DNA of 64,000 nucleotides, taken from the NCBI GenBank assembly GCA_050309585.1, contig JBNRML010000154.1, forward strand, positions 1 through 64,000. The letters are read 5' to 3'. The notes below the pieces were generated by a model. The model was not told where the DNA came from. It saw only the letters and a program-made list of their open reading frames with translations, and made no database searches. How positions within the stretch are numbered: the first letter of the stretch is position 1; every line of letters starts with the position of its first letter. A program made the translations under genes and the position numbers. This document shows positions 32,828 through 41,518 of this stretch, one piece after another. This stretch comes from Bovifimicola sp050309585. GTDB lineage: Bacteria > Bacillota > Clostridia > Lachnospirales > Lachnospiraceae.

Positions 32828-32930
32828 TATAATACCTCTCTTTTGCTCCATCCCAAACATTATACCATCTTTTTTAGAACTGAGGCAAAAAAAGGAACAT
32901 CCGATTAAAATCTCGCTATGTCCTTTGTTG

Positions 32931-33230
32931 TTACTCTGTTTGAAAGAAGGTAATCGAATGGTAGTCGCTATTATTATAAATTTTCTTTAATTTTGCAAAC
33001 TTCGCTTCAAAGGTCGCATTACAAATTGGGAAAATTAATTTTCGAGGTTTCGTTCCCAACTTTTTCGGGGCTTTCCCAAAATGATATGATATTTTATATA
33101 TAATCTCAGTGCCATCTCGAAGCAAAGCTTCTCGATGTGGCGTATCCGCCACATACTGCCAAGAATGAGCAGTTTTATTTATGCAAGCATATAAAACTGC
33201 TCATTCTTGGCAGTGCATGGCTCTGAACGA
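32931..33230. repeat. Dispersed non-coding repeat with strong palindromes
   Basis: The unit contains CTTCTCGATGTGGCGTATCC-GCCAC, whose core GTGGCGTATCCGCCAC is palindromic, and a 24-bp near-perfect stem starting ACTGCCAAGAATGAGCAGTT and closing with its complement before GCATGGCTCTGAAC. It shares the TGGCG-AT-CGCCA and GGCTCTGAAC modules with the element at 27994-28131 but is inverted. A 73-codon frame across it (MADTPHREALLRDGTE) reads this repeat and is unlikely to be a gene. Confidence 0.6.
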
Positions 33231-33234
33231 GTAC

Positions 33235-33276
33235 AAAAAAACCACTAAATATACGGTTTCCCATATATTTAGTGGT
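33235..33276 (-). terminator. Strong terminator at the end of the fla/che-rpsB-tsf operon
   Basis: On the minus strand ACCACTAAATATA and TATATTTAGTGGT pair over 13 bp with a 10-nt loop, followed by TTTTTT. It lies 40 nt after the tsf stop. Confidence 0.93.
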
Positions 33277-33316
33277 TATAATTTTCAAACTATGTCCTAG
33301 AGTTTGCTATATCAGA

Positions 33317-34423
33317 TTAGTTTCCCATCTGTTTTGCAACTTCTGCTGCAAAATCTTCCTGTTTCTTTTCGATACCTTCACCTGTCTCGTAGCGAACGAA
33401 ACCTTTGATCTGGATATCAGAACCTGTAGCTTTAGCTACTGATTCAACATATTTTTCAACTGACTGTTTTCCATCTTCAGCCTTTACATAAACCTGATCT
33501 AAGAGGCAGATTTCTTTAAGCTGTTTAGAAACACGTCCTTCAACAAGACCATTGAAAATCTTATCTGCAGCAATTGATTCTTTCTCTCCTAAAGCGATTT
33601 CAGCTAACTGAGCTTTTGCTTCGTTTGAAAGGAAGTTTGGTAAATACTGCATATTGCTCTTCTTTTCTTCGTAAATAGCAATGTCCTCATCGCTCCAAAC
33701 TTTTTCGCTAACTGCCTTTTCAATTAACTTGTTCAAGATTGGCTTTGGAAGTGTAAATGTGTCATTTAATGCACTTTCAACTGTGATTTCTCTCATCTTG
33801 GCAAGTTCATCTGCAGAGATTTCATTTCTGCTTGTGTACTTAGGATTAAGAGCTGCAATCTGCATAGCGATATTCTTAAGAGCATCTTTAACCTCATCAT
33901 TTACAACTGATGCTGTAGCTTCAACTAAAACACCAATCTTTCCACCAGCGTGGATATATGGAACAACGATTCCGTCTGAATTAATTTTTGTGAATCTTCT
34001 GATTGTAAGGTTTTCTCCGATTACTGCAATCTGGCTAACTAATTCTTCCCTAACTGTCTTAGATTCATCTTTGATGAATTTTTCTTCTAATAAGCCTTCG
34101 ACGTCAGCCGCACCTGTTGCGATAACCTGGTCAGCGATGTCTGCAACGAATGTTCTGAACTTGTCATTCTTTGCAACGAAGTCTGTTTCTGAGTTAACTT
34201 CAACGATTGCTGCTGTTTTATCTTCTTCTACAATAGCTAATACAGTACCTTCTGCTGCAATTCTGCCAGCTTTTTTAACTGCTGTAGCTTCACCTTTTTT
34301 TCTTAATAATTCGATAGCACCATCGAAATCACCGTCTGTCTCTACAAGAGCATTTTTACAAGCCATAACACCTGCGCCAGTCATTTCTCTGAGCTCTTTT
34401 ACCATAGCTGCTGTAATTTGCAT
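33317..34423 (-). CDS. tsf: Elongation factor Ts
   Basis: 368 aa guanine-nucleotide exchange factor for EF-Tu. MQITAAMVKELREMTGAGVM is the UBA-like N-terminus, and EVNSETDFVAKNDKF is the conserved EF-Tu-contact motif. It is longer than the ~293 residues of B. subtilis, with extra sequence in the C-terminal half (KLIEKAVSEKVWSDEDIAIYE and beyond). Follows rpsB by 51 nt as usual and is the last gene of the operon. Confidence 0.97.
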   Translation of the reverse strand: MQITAAMVKELREMTGAGVMACKNALVETDGDFDGAIELLRKKGEATAVKKAGRIAAEGTVLAIVEEDKTAAIVEVNSETDFVAKNDKFRTFVADIADQVIATGAADVEGLLEEKFIKDESKTVREELVSQIAVIGENLTIRRFTKINSDGIVVPYIHAGGKIGVLVEATASVVNDEVKDALKNIAMQIAALNPKYTSRNEISADELAKMREITVESALNDTFTLPKPILNKLIEKAVSEKVWSDEDIAIYEEKKSNMQYLPNFLSNEAKAQLAEIALGEKESIAADKIFNGLVEGRVSKQLKEICLLDQVYVKAEDGKQSVEKYVESVAKATGSDIQIKGFVRYETGEGIEKKQEDFAAEVAKQMGN

Positions 34424-34474
34424 TACGACGTCCTCCTATATAATATTTTATCTGCTATTTTAATATTTCAAAAA

Positions 34475-35218
34475 TTATGCTTCAACTGGAGCTTCTTCAG
34501 CTTCTACTGTATCAGCTGTTTCTGCAACTGCTTCTTCACCCTGATTTGCTTCGATAACAGCATCTGCCATCTTAGAAACGATTAATTTTACCGCTCTGAT
34601 AGCATCATCGTTACCTGGGATAACATAATCAAGTTCTTCCGGATCACAGTTTGTATCAGCGATACCGATAAGTGGAATACCAAGTGCATGAGCTTCCTGT
34701 ACACAGATTCTTTCCTTCTTTGGATCTACGATGAAGATAGCATCTGGAATCTTCTTCATGTCTTTGATACCGCCGAGGTTCTTCTCAAGTTTTTCCCACT
34801 CTTTTTTGATTTCGATAACTTCTTTCTTTGGAAGAACATCAAATGTTCCATCTTCAGACATAGCTTCGATTTCTTTTAATCTCTTAATTCTGCTCTGGAT
34901 TGTCTTGAAGTTTGTGAGCATACCACCTAACCATCTTTCGTTTACGTAGTACATACCACATCTTTCAGCTTCAGTCTTAATAGCATCCTGAGCCTGTTTC
35001 TTTGTACCTACAAAAAGAATTGTACCGCCTTCTGCAGCGATGTCAGAAATTGCCTTGTAAGCTTCATCAACTTTTCCTACAGATTTCTGTAAGTCGATGA
35101 TGTAAATACCATTTCTTTCTGTGTAGATGTATGGAGCCATCTTAGGGTTCCATCTTCTTGTCTGGTGTCCAAAATGTACACCTGCTTCGAGTAACTGTTT
35201 CATTGAAATAACGCTCAT
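34475..35218 (-). CDS. rpsB: 30S ribosomal protein S2
   Basis: 247 aa. MSVISMKQLLEAGVHFGHQT then RRWNPKMAPYIYTERNGIYIID is diagnostic, as is DPEELDYVIPGNDDAIRAV. The start after GGAGGTAGAAAAA was chosen. A ~190-nt leader separates it from the upstream MltG-like gene, long enough for its own promoter or an S2-type leader, though I recognise no specific fold. The C-terminal tail is Ala/Glu rich (EAVAETADTVEAEEAPVEA). Confidence 0.97.
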   Translation of the reverse strand: MSVISMKQLLEAGVHFGHQTRRWNPKMAPYIYTERNGIYIIDLQKSVGKVDEAYKAISDIAAEGGTILFVGTKKQAQDAIKTEAERCGMYYVNERWLGGMLTNFKTIQSRIKRLKEIEAMSEDGTFDVLPKKEVIEIKKEWEKLEKNLGGIKDMKKIPDAIFIVDPKKERICVQEAHALGIPLIGIADTNCDPEELDYVIPGNDDAIRAVKLIVSKMADAVIEANQGEEAVAETADTVEAEEAPVEA

Positions 35219-35405
35219 TTTTTCTACCTCCATTGGTTATAATCTTTCATATGTCTCATCTTTCTGCATTACCCCGAGCATGGGCACCAATCCAGAAATC
35301 AACATATGTGCTATTTGTGTATCTAAACACAGCCTTGTTATTTTACCATATAGTTTTTCATATTTCAAGAGGTTCAGTAAAATTCTTTTACCGAACAATT
35401 TCTGA

Positions 35406-36026
35406 CTATCTGGTGATAATATTCACTATTTCCTGGTAACTTGCTCCCTTAGGTATTTCAAACTGTCCCACCCTTAGCCTGCTTTCATAGCCATTATTGT
35501 ATAGGAACATATTTAAATCATAGCCGCTTTCCACAACACCAAGTCTCTCAAGCTCTTCTGAAGCCTGATTAGAGGTCATTCCTGAATGAATGGTCAAAAT
35601 AACGGTCTCTCCACTAACATTGCCCGTGTCCGGCTCCTGCTGAACTGCAGTTGTGTTCTCTTCAGGGGTAGTGGTTTCCTCTGGCGTCGTTATTTCCTCC
35701 GTTGTTGTTTCTTCCGGAGTTGTCACCTCTGAGTTAGTTGTCTCCTCCGGAGTTTTAGTCTCCTCCAGGGTTTTAGTTTCCTCCAGGTTTTTAGTCTCCT
35801 CCGGGATTTTTGACTCTCCTTCGGTAGTATTTTCTTCCTTCTTTGTTGTTTCTTTAGCTTCTTTTTCAGTAGTTTCATTATTATTTAAAACTATATTTCC
35901 TGAAGTATTTGTCTTTTTTTTCTGGTTAGATGCCAGGTTATTTGACACCGCTAATGCAATCATTATAATTATGGTTGCAAAAATGACACCCGAGCCAAAT
36001 CCTCTGATATAATATTTAAGTTTCAT
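35406..36026 (-). CDS. Membrane-anchored MltG/YceG N-terminal-domain-like protein
   Basis: 206 aa. A single membrane segment (GSGVIFATIIIMIALAV) is followed by a ~100-residue Glu/Thr/Pro repeat stalk (EETKTLEETKTPEETT). The C-terminal ~65 residues (SGMTSNQASEELERLGVVES, LRVGQFEIPKGASYQEIVNI) resemble the LysM-like N-terminal part of the MltG/YceG transglycosylase. The catalytic domain is absent, so it may bind peptidoglycan or regulate. It sits between the swrB position and rpsB. Start after GGAGATACAA. Confidence 0.65.
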   Translation of the reverse strand: MKLKYYIRGFGSGVIFATIIIMIALAVSNNLASNQKKKTNTSGNIVLNNNETTEKEAKETTKKEENTTEGESKIPEETKNLEETKTLEETKTPEETTNSEVTTPEETTTEEITTPEETTTPEENTTAVQQEPDTGNVSGETVILTIHSGMTSNQASEELERLGVVESGYDLNMFLYNNGYESRLRVGQFEIPKGASYQEIVNIITR

Positions 36027-36052
36027 TTGTATCTCCATTCCAAACAGTTATC

Positions 36053-36805
36053 TTATTTCTTATATAAATCAATAACAAGTCTGACTTCGCCCATACCCAG
36101 ATTCAATTCTTTTGCAATTTCCATAACCGATTTTCCCTGGTCATATAAACCGAGAATTTCTTTATTGTTATTCCCTGAGTTTGAATTTAGGTCTTCATCT
36201 GTATTTTCTTCACTACCCTGAGAAATCTTCATTTGTGTAGACTGAAGCATTCTGTCGAAAGCCTCCTCCTCACTTCGAACCAGGTTAACCGTATTATTTG
36301 TTTCTGGCACCTTACCTACATTATTAGTATCATTATTAGTATCATTATTGGTATTTTTATTAATATCTTTTTTGAAATTATCATTCCGTTCATCAACAAC
36401 AGCCTTTGTATTTTCTTCCTGTATTGTTGAAATGCTCTTTTTAACATTCTCAATGTCCCTTACGGCATTTTTAATGTCTTTTTCCTTGTCATTAAGCATA
36501 CCATATAAAAACATTACCTCGTCATGATTTTTTGAAATTTCATCTGAAACTGTTTTATAATAATCTCCCATTTCAAGAAGTCTTTCATTTGAAATTTTAT
36601 TAATCTCAGCCTCCGTGTTCTCAATTTTGTCATCAAGTATATGATCAACAGCTTTGTCCACCTGGCTCCTGACCCTCTCTTCTGTAGCCTTTTCAATTTC
36701 TTCATTTAACTTCTTATCATTTATAAGAAGTTTATCTGAAAAAATAAAACTTGATGCAATGGCTACCATTCCTGCTAAAATAAGAAAAATCTCTACTGCT
36801 GCCAC
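36053..36805 (-). CDS. DUF6115-like protein at the swrB position
   Basis: 250 aa. An N-terminal membrane segment (AAVEIFLILAGMVAIASSFIF) precedes a long coiled coil (residues ~30-130), an Asn/Asp-rich low-complexity stretch (NTNNDTNNDTNN) and a C-terminal helix-turn-helix-like motif (ILGLYDQGKSVMEIAKELNL then GMGEVRLVIDLYKK). In B. subtilis the gene between sigD and rpsB is swrB, a membrane-anchored activator of flagellar export. Position and membrane-plus-coil plan suggest a functional analogue; sequence homology is not shown. Confidence 0.6.
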   Translation of the reverse strand: MAAVEIFLILAGMVAIASSFIFSDKLLINDKKLNEEIEKATEERVRSQVDKAVDHILDDKIENTEAEINKISNERLLEMGDYYKTVSDEISKNHDEVMFLYGMLNDKEKDIKNAVRDIENVKKSISTIQEENTKAVVDERNDNFKKDINKNTNNDTNNDTNNVGKVPETNNTVNLVRSEEEAFDRMLQSTQMKISQGSEENTDEDLNSNSGNNNKEILGLYDQGKSVMEIAKELNLGMGEVRLVIDLYKK

Positions 36806-36838
36806 TTTGCTTCCTCATTTCTCATAATTATTACCACA

Positions 36839-37156
36839 TTATGCTTTAATATCAAAAGATGACGTCGATATTTTCCTTACAGTTCCATCTGACTTTTCAT
36901 TGTTTTCTTTACTTTTCTTCCTTTCCTGACTTTTGTAATACAGACCATTTCCCTTTTCCTTGGCATCATATTTTGTATTTTCACGGTCAGCATTGTCTTT
37001 TGCATTAACGTTGGTGTGCTTTTCCTCAGCCTTCTGCTGTTGCCTCACCTGCACTGCCATATGTTCAAACTGCGGTTTTATATCTTCGTTCTGTTTCATA
37101 ACAGATATATCCTGTGTCCGCTGTATCATACCATTAAATTCAATAGGACTCAACAT
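36839..37156 (-). CDS. Hydrophilic protein of unknown function in the motility operon
   Basis: 105 aa, very rich in Lys, Asn, Glu and Gln, with no membrane segment. The N-terminus (MLSPIEFNGMIQRTQDISVMKQNED) looks folded; the rest (KEKGNGLYYKSQERKKSKENN) is likely disordered. Placed 4 nt after the FapA-like gene and therefore co-expressed. I do not recognise it. Confidence 0.6.
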   Translation of the reverse strand: MLSPIEFNGMIQRTQDISVMKQNEDIKPQFEHMAVQVRQQQKAEEKHTNVNAKDNADRENTKYDAKEKGNGLYYKSQERKKSKENNEKSDGTVRKISTSSFDIKA

Positions 37157-37160
37157 TTTT

Positions 37161-38759
37161 TTACAACACTCCTACCTTAACTTCTCCATTTACGCGATAA
37201 AACTTACAATAACTCAAATCTTCATTTACATTATAATAATCCCCACAAATGCGCAACTGGACGCCCATATAAATATTTCCCTTAACTTTTACGCAGGAAT
37301 CCTTGTTGCCGGTCACCTTAGTTGTTGCATCATCAATCTCTTCCTGAAGTTTAAACAACTCTTCCTTTAATTTATTTATCAACACAAGGGTATCCTTCAA
37401 AGTGACTCTCTGTTCCTTTGTAATCATACCTGAATTTAATCTCTTGTTAAGAACCTCGACTACCTGAACGTTCTTCTTGTATTCTGCATTCTTTTCTGCA
37501 ATCTCTTCTTTTAATTTCTTTATCTTATCCTGAGTATCCGGGTCGTATCCCACCTCAACAAGTGTGGTAATTCCCATTCCTGAGCCAATTGTCTTCGCAA
37601 TAACGTTTGATGATGACCTTATGTATCCACCTATAATGTGACCGCGCTGGCCATTTACTGTGACATCACCCTTGGCAGCCACCTGGCTTTGAATAATCTC
37701 TTCTGCCTCAATAAATCCCTCAGTAAATACTCTTGAACTCTCTATGAATTTTGAAACAATATTTCCCTTGGCAACAATTTTGCCCCTTGTCATTCCCTGC
37801 ATGCCATGGTGCAAAATCACCTGTCCTCCTGCAATAAGCTCTGCACCCTCAACAGTACCAAAAACTTCAATATCCCCTGCGGCCTTTATTTTAAATCCGG
37901 TTCTTACATTTCCATGAACAACTACATTTCCCTCATAATCAATGTCACCAGTTGAATTATCCACATCTGCCGGGACATCATAGCAATCTGATACAAATAC
38001 TCTATCTCCCTCTAATGTAGCATGTCCATTAACCTTTGACATCATTTTCAGCTTGTCTTCTGACAGTTCAATATTCTTACCAAACTTCAATGCTTTGTTT
38101 GAAACCATTCTTGGTTTAACATCTTCTCCGCATACATTTATTCCTTTTTCTCCCAAATCCGCTGGATGAAGCTCAGCCAGCACATCCCCTGCCTGTATAT
38201 GGCTGATGTTATTTAATTGATGAAAATCAACAGAACCGTCCTCATTTCTTTTAGGCTTAATTCTTCTGTCAGTATTAAAGAAATACTCCACATAAGCATC
38301 TTTGCCCTCTCTGACCGGCTTTCCCTTGGCTATAATAAAATCAGTGCAGTATAATGGGGTTTTCTGCTGAAATAAAAATACTCTTTCATCAACACCATAT
38401 ACAACACCTGCATTTTTGAGATCGCTGTGCATCTCATCTATCGACAATCTTTCCCCATCATTACTTGGTGGGTAAAATCTAACCTTCGCCATCATTTTAT
38501 TTTCTGAAAGTGTTACTTTCATGTATTCATTTATTTTGTAACCGACATAATTCGAAACCTGTACGATTTCTTCCTTCTCAAGATTCTTTAATTTTTTTCC
38601 AAGCTCAACAAAATTACAGTCCTCTATTTTGTTACTTTCAAGATATTCCCTAATCTCGTCAAATTCAATCTTTTTACCTTTTCCAACCTCTGGAAAAAGC
38701 TTTACATAAGTCCCATTTTCCTGTTTAATTATTTGAAAATATCCATTTCTGTTTTCCAT
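37161..38759 (-). CDS. FapA/DUF342 domain protein
   Basis: 532 aa. The central DUF342 beta-helix region shows the repeating Gly pattern GNVVVHGNVRTGFKIKAAGD, VFGTVEGAELIAGGQVILHHG, KGNIVSKFIES. A C-terminal coiled coil (IKKLKEEIAEKNAEYKKNVQ) follows. The N-terminal part is a DUF342 N-domain. FapA-like proteins occur in flagellar and envelope loci of Firmicutes; the role is not established. It ends directly at the next gene and begins 8 nt after sigma-28. Confidence 0.85.
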   Translation of the reverse strand: MENRNGYFQIIKQENGTYVKLFPEVGKGKKIEFDEIREYLESNKIEDCNFVELGKKLKNLEKEEIVQVSNYVGYKINEYMKVTLSENKMMAKVRFYPPSNDGERLSIDEMHSDLKNAGVVYGVDERVFLFQQKTPLYCTDFIIAKGKPVREGKDAYVEYFFNTDRRIKPKRNEDGSVDFHQLNNISHIQAGDVLAELHPADLGEKGINVCGEDVKPRMVSNKALKFGKNIELSEDKLKMMSKVNGHATLEGDRVFVSDCYDVPADVDNSTGDIDYEGNVVVHGNVRTGFKIKAAGDIEVFGTVEGAELIAGGQVILHHGMQGMTRGKIVAKGNIVSKFIESSRVFTEGFIEAEEIIQSQVAAKGDVTVNGQRGHIIGGYIRSSSNVIAKTIGSGMGITTLVEVGYDPDTQDKIKKLKEEIAEKNAEYKKNVQVVEVLNKRLNSGMITKEQRVTLKDTLVLINKLKEELFKLQEEIDDATTKVTGNKDSCVKVKGNIYMGVQLRICGDYYNVNEDLSYCKFYRVNGEVKVGVL

Positions 38760-38767
38760 AAACTCTC

Positions 38768-39526
38768 CTATCCAAAAAGTACGTCCGAATGTTCTCCAAG
38801 CCTACTTTTCATCTTCTGCAATCCCTTTGTATGAAGCTGTGATACCCTTGACTCCGACACCTCTAAAACCTTACTGATTTCCTTCAATGTAAGTTCCTCA
38901 TAATAATATAACAATATTACCTTTCTCTCCTTGTCTGTCAAAGAATCCAAAGCCTCCATAAGCATCTGTTTCAATTCATTTCTCATAATGACATTCTCAG
39001 GCTGTTCAAAGCTATTAAGTTTAATGCTTCCCACTTCTTTTTCGCCCTGATTTTCTATAAATTCATCAAGTGAGACAATGTTGGAAACCTTAGCCTGTCC
39101 CTGCCAGTTAAGCAGTTCATCCATCTCTATTCCCAGTTCAGCCGCAATCTCTTCATCTGTGGCAGCCCTTCCAAACTGGCTTTCTATTTTTGAAATCGCA
39201 GCATCCATCTTTTTCTGCTTTTGTCTCAATGACCTTGGAATCCAGTCCATCTTTCTTATCTGGTCTAAAATCGAGCCTCTAATTCTTAGACTGGCGTAGG
39301 TTTCAAACTTTACGCCTTTTCCATAGTCAAACTTATCAATGGCGTCTATCAATCCAAAAATACCATATCCCACAAGATCATCGTATTCAACATTATATCC
39401 CAAATATATGCTAAGCCTTCCTGCCACAATTTTCACAAGTGGAGCATATGTAAGAATGAGCTTATCTCTGGTTTCACTATCTTTAGTTTTTACATATTCT
39501 TCCCATAAAAGATTCTTATCGTCCAT
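38768..39526 (-). CDS. sigD: Flagellar sigma factor, sigma-28 family
   Basis: 252 aa. Region 2 (DDLVGYGIFGLIDAIDKFDY then KFETYASLRIRGSILDQIRK), region 3 (DWIPRSLRQKQKKMDAAISK) and region 4 (LTLKEISKVLEVSESRVSQL) are all present. Directs RNA polymerase to late flagellar and chemotaxis promoters; its own gene lies inside the early operon, as in B. subtilis. Start after GGAGGAGATT. An anti-sigma FlgM gene is not in the window. Confidence 0.95.
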   Translation of the reverse strand: MDDKNLLWEEYVKTKDSETRDKLILTYAPLVKIVAGRLSIYLGYNVEYDDLVGYGIFGLIDAIDKFDYGKGVKFETYASLRIRGSILDQIRKMDWIPRSLRQKQKKMDAAISKIESQFGRAATDEEIAAELGIEMDELLNWQGQAKVSNIVSLDEFIENQGEKEVGSIKLNSFEQPENVIMRNELKQMLMEALDSLTDKERKVILLYYYEELTLKEISKVLEVSESRVSQLHTKGLQKMKSRLGEHSDVLFG

Positions 39527-39563
39527 AATCTCCTCCACACAGAATCAGCTTTCACATTTATAT

Positions 39564-39851
39564 CTATGATTTTTTCTCTACATTTTCCTCTGCTTCCTTG
39601 CTCTCATCTTCCCTGCCCTCAGAATCTTCTTTTCCCTCTTCAGATTCCTCTGTCTCTTCTATTGTTTCAATAATAAGATATTTTTCAGCAATTCTTCTGA
39701 TTACAGAACCTATAATCAAGAAAATGATGCTTGTCAACAATACAATTATTAGTATCTCTTTTGTACTATATTGAAAATAAATTGTGGTAATACAAGCAAC
39801 AAATGCAGCAGCAAGCATTACAATGGATGGTATATATTTTGTTCTGTCCAT
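39564..39851 (-). CDS. Small two-helix membrane protein in the chemotaxis operon
   Basis: 95 aa. Two membrane segments (IPSIVMLAAAFVACITTIYF and ILIIVLLTSIIFLIIGSVI) and an acidic Glu-rich tail (EETEESEEGKEDSEGREDES). Start ATG after GGAATGGAGAAAAT. Located between cheD and sigD, where B. subtilis has no gene. Unknown function. Confidence 0.65.
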   Translation of the reverse strand: MDRTKYIPSIVMLAAAFVACITTIYFQYSTKEILIIVLLTSIIFLIIGSVIRRIAEKYLIIETIEETEESEEGKEDSEGREDESKEAEENVEKKS

Positions 39852-39868
39852 ATTTTCTCCATTCCCAG

Positions 39869-40357
39869 TTATATTACTTTTTCCTCTTTTCCAACAGCAC
39901 GGATAATAAGCCTGCCATCATCAGGGTCAAAAATAATTGTTCTTCCATAATTAAGTCCTGTATCTTCAGCAACAATTTCTATTTTCAATTTATCTAACAT
40001 AAGCTTTACTGCTTCAACATTCTTTTCTCCAACCTTCATAATGTCACCGCTAGCCGCACCATAAGCGAACATCTGGGCTCCACCTGCAATCTTGGCCACC
40101 ATATGTTCCTTACTTGCCCCGGCTTTTATCAGACTGTCATACATATCCTGTATGCCTGTATCTGCAAACTTATTTCTGTTAGTATTATTTCTGATTTTTG
40201 TACTGTCCGGCAGCATAACGTGAATCATACCACTGACCTTCGTCTTTACATCATATATTACTACGCCGACACAAGAACCTAACCCAAGAGTCGTTAAACC
40301 CTTGGGTGGTTCACACATTTTCATGTCGGCCATTCCAACCTTTAATATTTCATCCAT
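39869..40357 (-). CDS. cheD: Chemoreceptor glutamine deamidase CheD
   Basis: 162 aa. The catalytic Cys is in GLGSCVGVVIYD and the His in SGMIHVMLPDS; the Thr/Gly region KIAGGAQMF is also conserved. CheD deamidates receptor glutamines and, bound to CheC, tunes its CheY-P phosphatase. Adjacent cheC supports the complex. Start after GAGAGGTTCGGGTC. Confidence 0.95.
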   Translation of the reverse strand: MDEILKVGMADMKMCEPPKGLTTLGLGSCVGVVIYDVKTKVSGMIHVMLPDSTKIRNNTNRNKFADTGIQDMYDSLIKAGASKEHMVAKIAGGAQMFAYGAASGDIMKVGEKNVEAVKLMLDKLKIEIVAEDTGLNYGRTIIFDPDDGRLIIRAVGKEEKVI

Positions 40358-40378
40358 GACCCGAACCTCTCAAATACA

Positions 40379-41005
40379 TTATACACCAAGTGAATTCAAT
40401 ATTTTTTCGTAAGATTCGAGTTCCGGAACAAGAATATAATATCCCTGTATTGGATTTCCCTTTTCTTTTTCATCATCAAATTCAGTCTCAATAAGTAACA
40501 CCTTGTCACCAATTTTACCAAACTCTATGGCTGGCACACTAAGAATTGTACAGGCCATATCTATCTGTAATAAAGGTACAGAAACATCTATCACTAAATT
40601 TGTCATCTCTGACAATGACCTCAAATATGCCCCTGCAATAATGTTTCCTATCTCCATTACTGCTGACATTTCAACATCATCAAATCCGCCACTTCCATCA
40701 TCATCCTTGGACATCAGGATATTGACAAGATTTCTGGCAATATCTTCCTTCATCAAAAACATCATCATTCCGTTTATGTCGCCTTTGAGCATAATAAGTA
40801 TTCCTACCATTACCTCTTCTTCAAGGCCAAGGATAGTTGAAATTTCATCAAACTCCACAAGTCTGACATGAGGCACACCTATGTCAACACGTTTATTAAT
40901 CATTTGCGCAAGGGCCGTAGTGGCATTTCCTGCCCCGATGTTACCTAATTCCCTAAGAACATCATACTGCATTGAGCTGAGCTCATTTAAATCAATCTTT
41001 GACAT
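40379..41005 (-). CDS. cheC: CheY-P phosphatase CheC
   Basis: 208 aa. Two phosphatase motifs, each with the Glu-x-x-Asn pair, are intact: LRELGNIGAGNATTALAQM and SAVMEIGNIIAGAYLRSL. CheC removes phosphate from CheY and binds CheD. It lies 14 nt after cheW and 22 nt before cheD. Start ATG at MSKIDLNELS; the ribosome site is weak. Confidence 0.95.
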   Translation of the reverse strand: MSKIDLNELSSMQYDVLRELGNIGAGNATTALAQMINKRVDIGVPHVRLVEFDEISTILGLEEEVMVGILIMLKGDINGMMMFLMKEDIARNLVNILMSKDDDGSGGFDDVEMSAVMEIGNIIAGAYLRSLSEMTNLVIDVSVPLLQIDMACTILSVPAIEFGKIGDKVLLIETEFDDEKEKGNPIQGYYILVPELESYEKILNSLGV

Positions 41006-41018
41006 TCAATCACACTTT

Positions 41019-41501
41019 CTACTGTTGAGGTGCCTGATTCTGTACCTCTCCGATTACATTATTAATGTTTAATAATGATATTAATGTGTTATTTGCTTCA
41101 TTTTTTCCGATTCCGGCAAGATATTTTGAATGTTCGTCCTTTGTGTCAATTACCATCTTGTCAATTTTTGAATTATCAAGATTTACAACTTCTTTAACCA
41201 TATCAACAATGATACCGATGGTTTCCTGCTGTTCTGGTTTTAAAATAATAATTCTTGTCTTGTCTGTAAATGTATCTGCCTCAAGCTCAAATCTCTTTCT
41301 GAGGCTCATAACAGGGACAATTTCACCACGAAGATTAATTACTCCGTTAAAATATGGCAATGACTTTGGAACTCTTGTTATTTTCTGCATTCTTACAATG
41401 TTATCCACATAACTGATGTCAATACCATACTGCTCTACTCCAATATTTACTACTATGTACTGTTTTGATTCTAATTCTGTTTCAATTTTGTTGATATCCA
41501 T
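41019..41501 (-). CDS. cheW: Chemotaxis coupling protein CheW
   Basis: 160 aa adaptor linking receptors to CheA. QYIVVNIGVEQYGIDISYVD, LPYFNGVINLRGEIVPVMSL and ETIGIIVDMVKEVVNL are the CheW-fold signatures. I chose the ATG at MDINKIE, 8 nt after GGGGGTGG; an ATG 18 nt earlier overlaps the cheA stop (TAATG) but lacks a ribosome site. Coupled to cheA. Confidence 0.94.
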   Translation of the reverse strand: MDINKIETELESKQYIVVNIGVEQYGIDISYVDNIVRMQKITRVPKSLPYFNGVINLRGEIVPVMSLRKRFELEADTFTDKTRIIILKPEQQETIGIIVDMVKEVVNLDNSKIDKMVIDTKDEHSKYLAGIGKNEANNTLISLLNINNVIGEVQNQAPQQ

Positions 41502-41518
41502 ATCTTTCGCCACCCCCA

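Noticed and set aside
32931..33152. 73-codon frame (MADTPHREALLRDGTE)
   Set aside because: It reads through a palindromic dispersed repeat, including its hairpin arms; no ribosome site was found.
33681..34463. 260-codon plus-strand open frame
   Set aside because: It is the complement of tsf, Ser/Ala/Ile-rich with no recognisable domain; tsf codon usage explains its openness.
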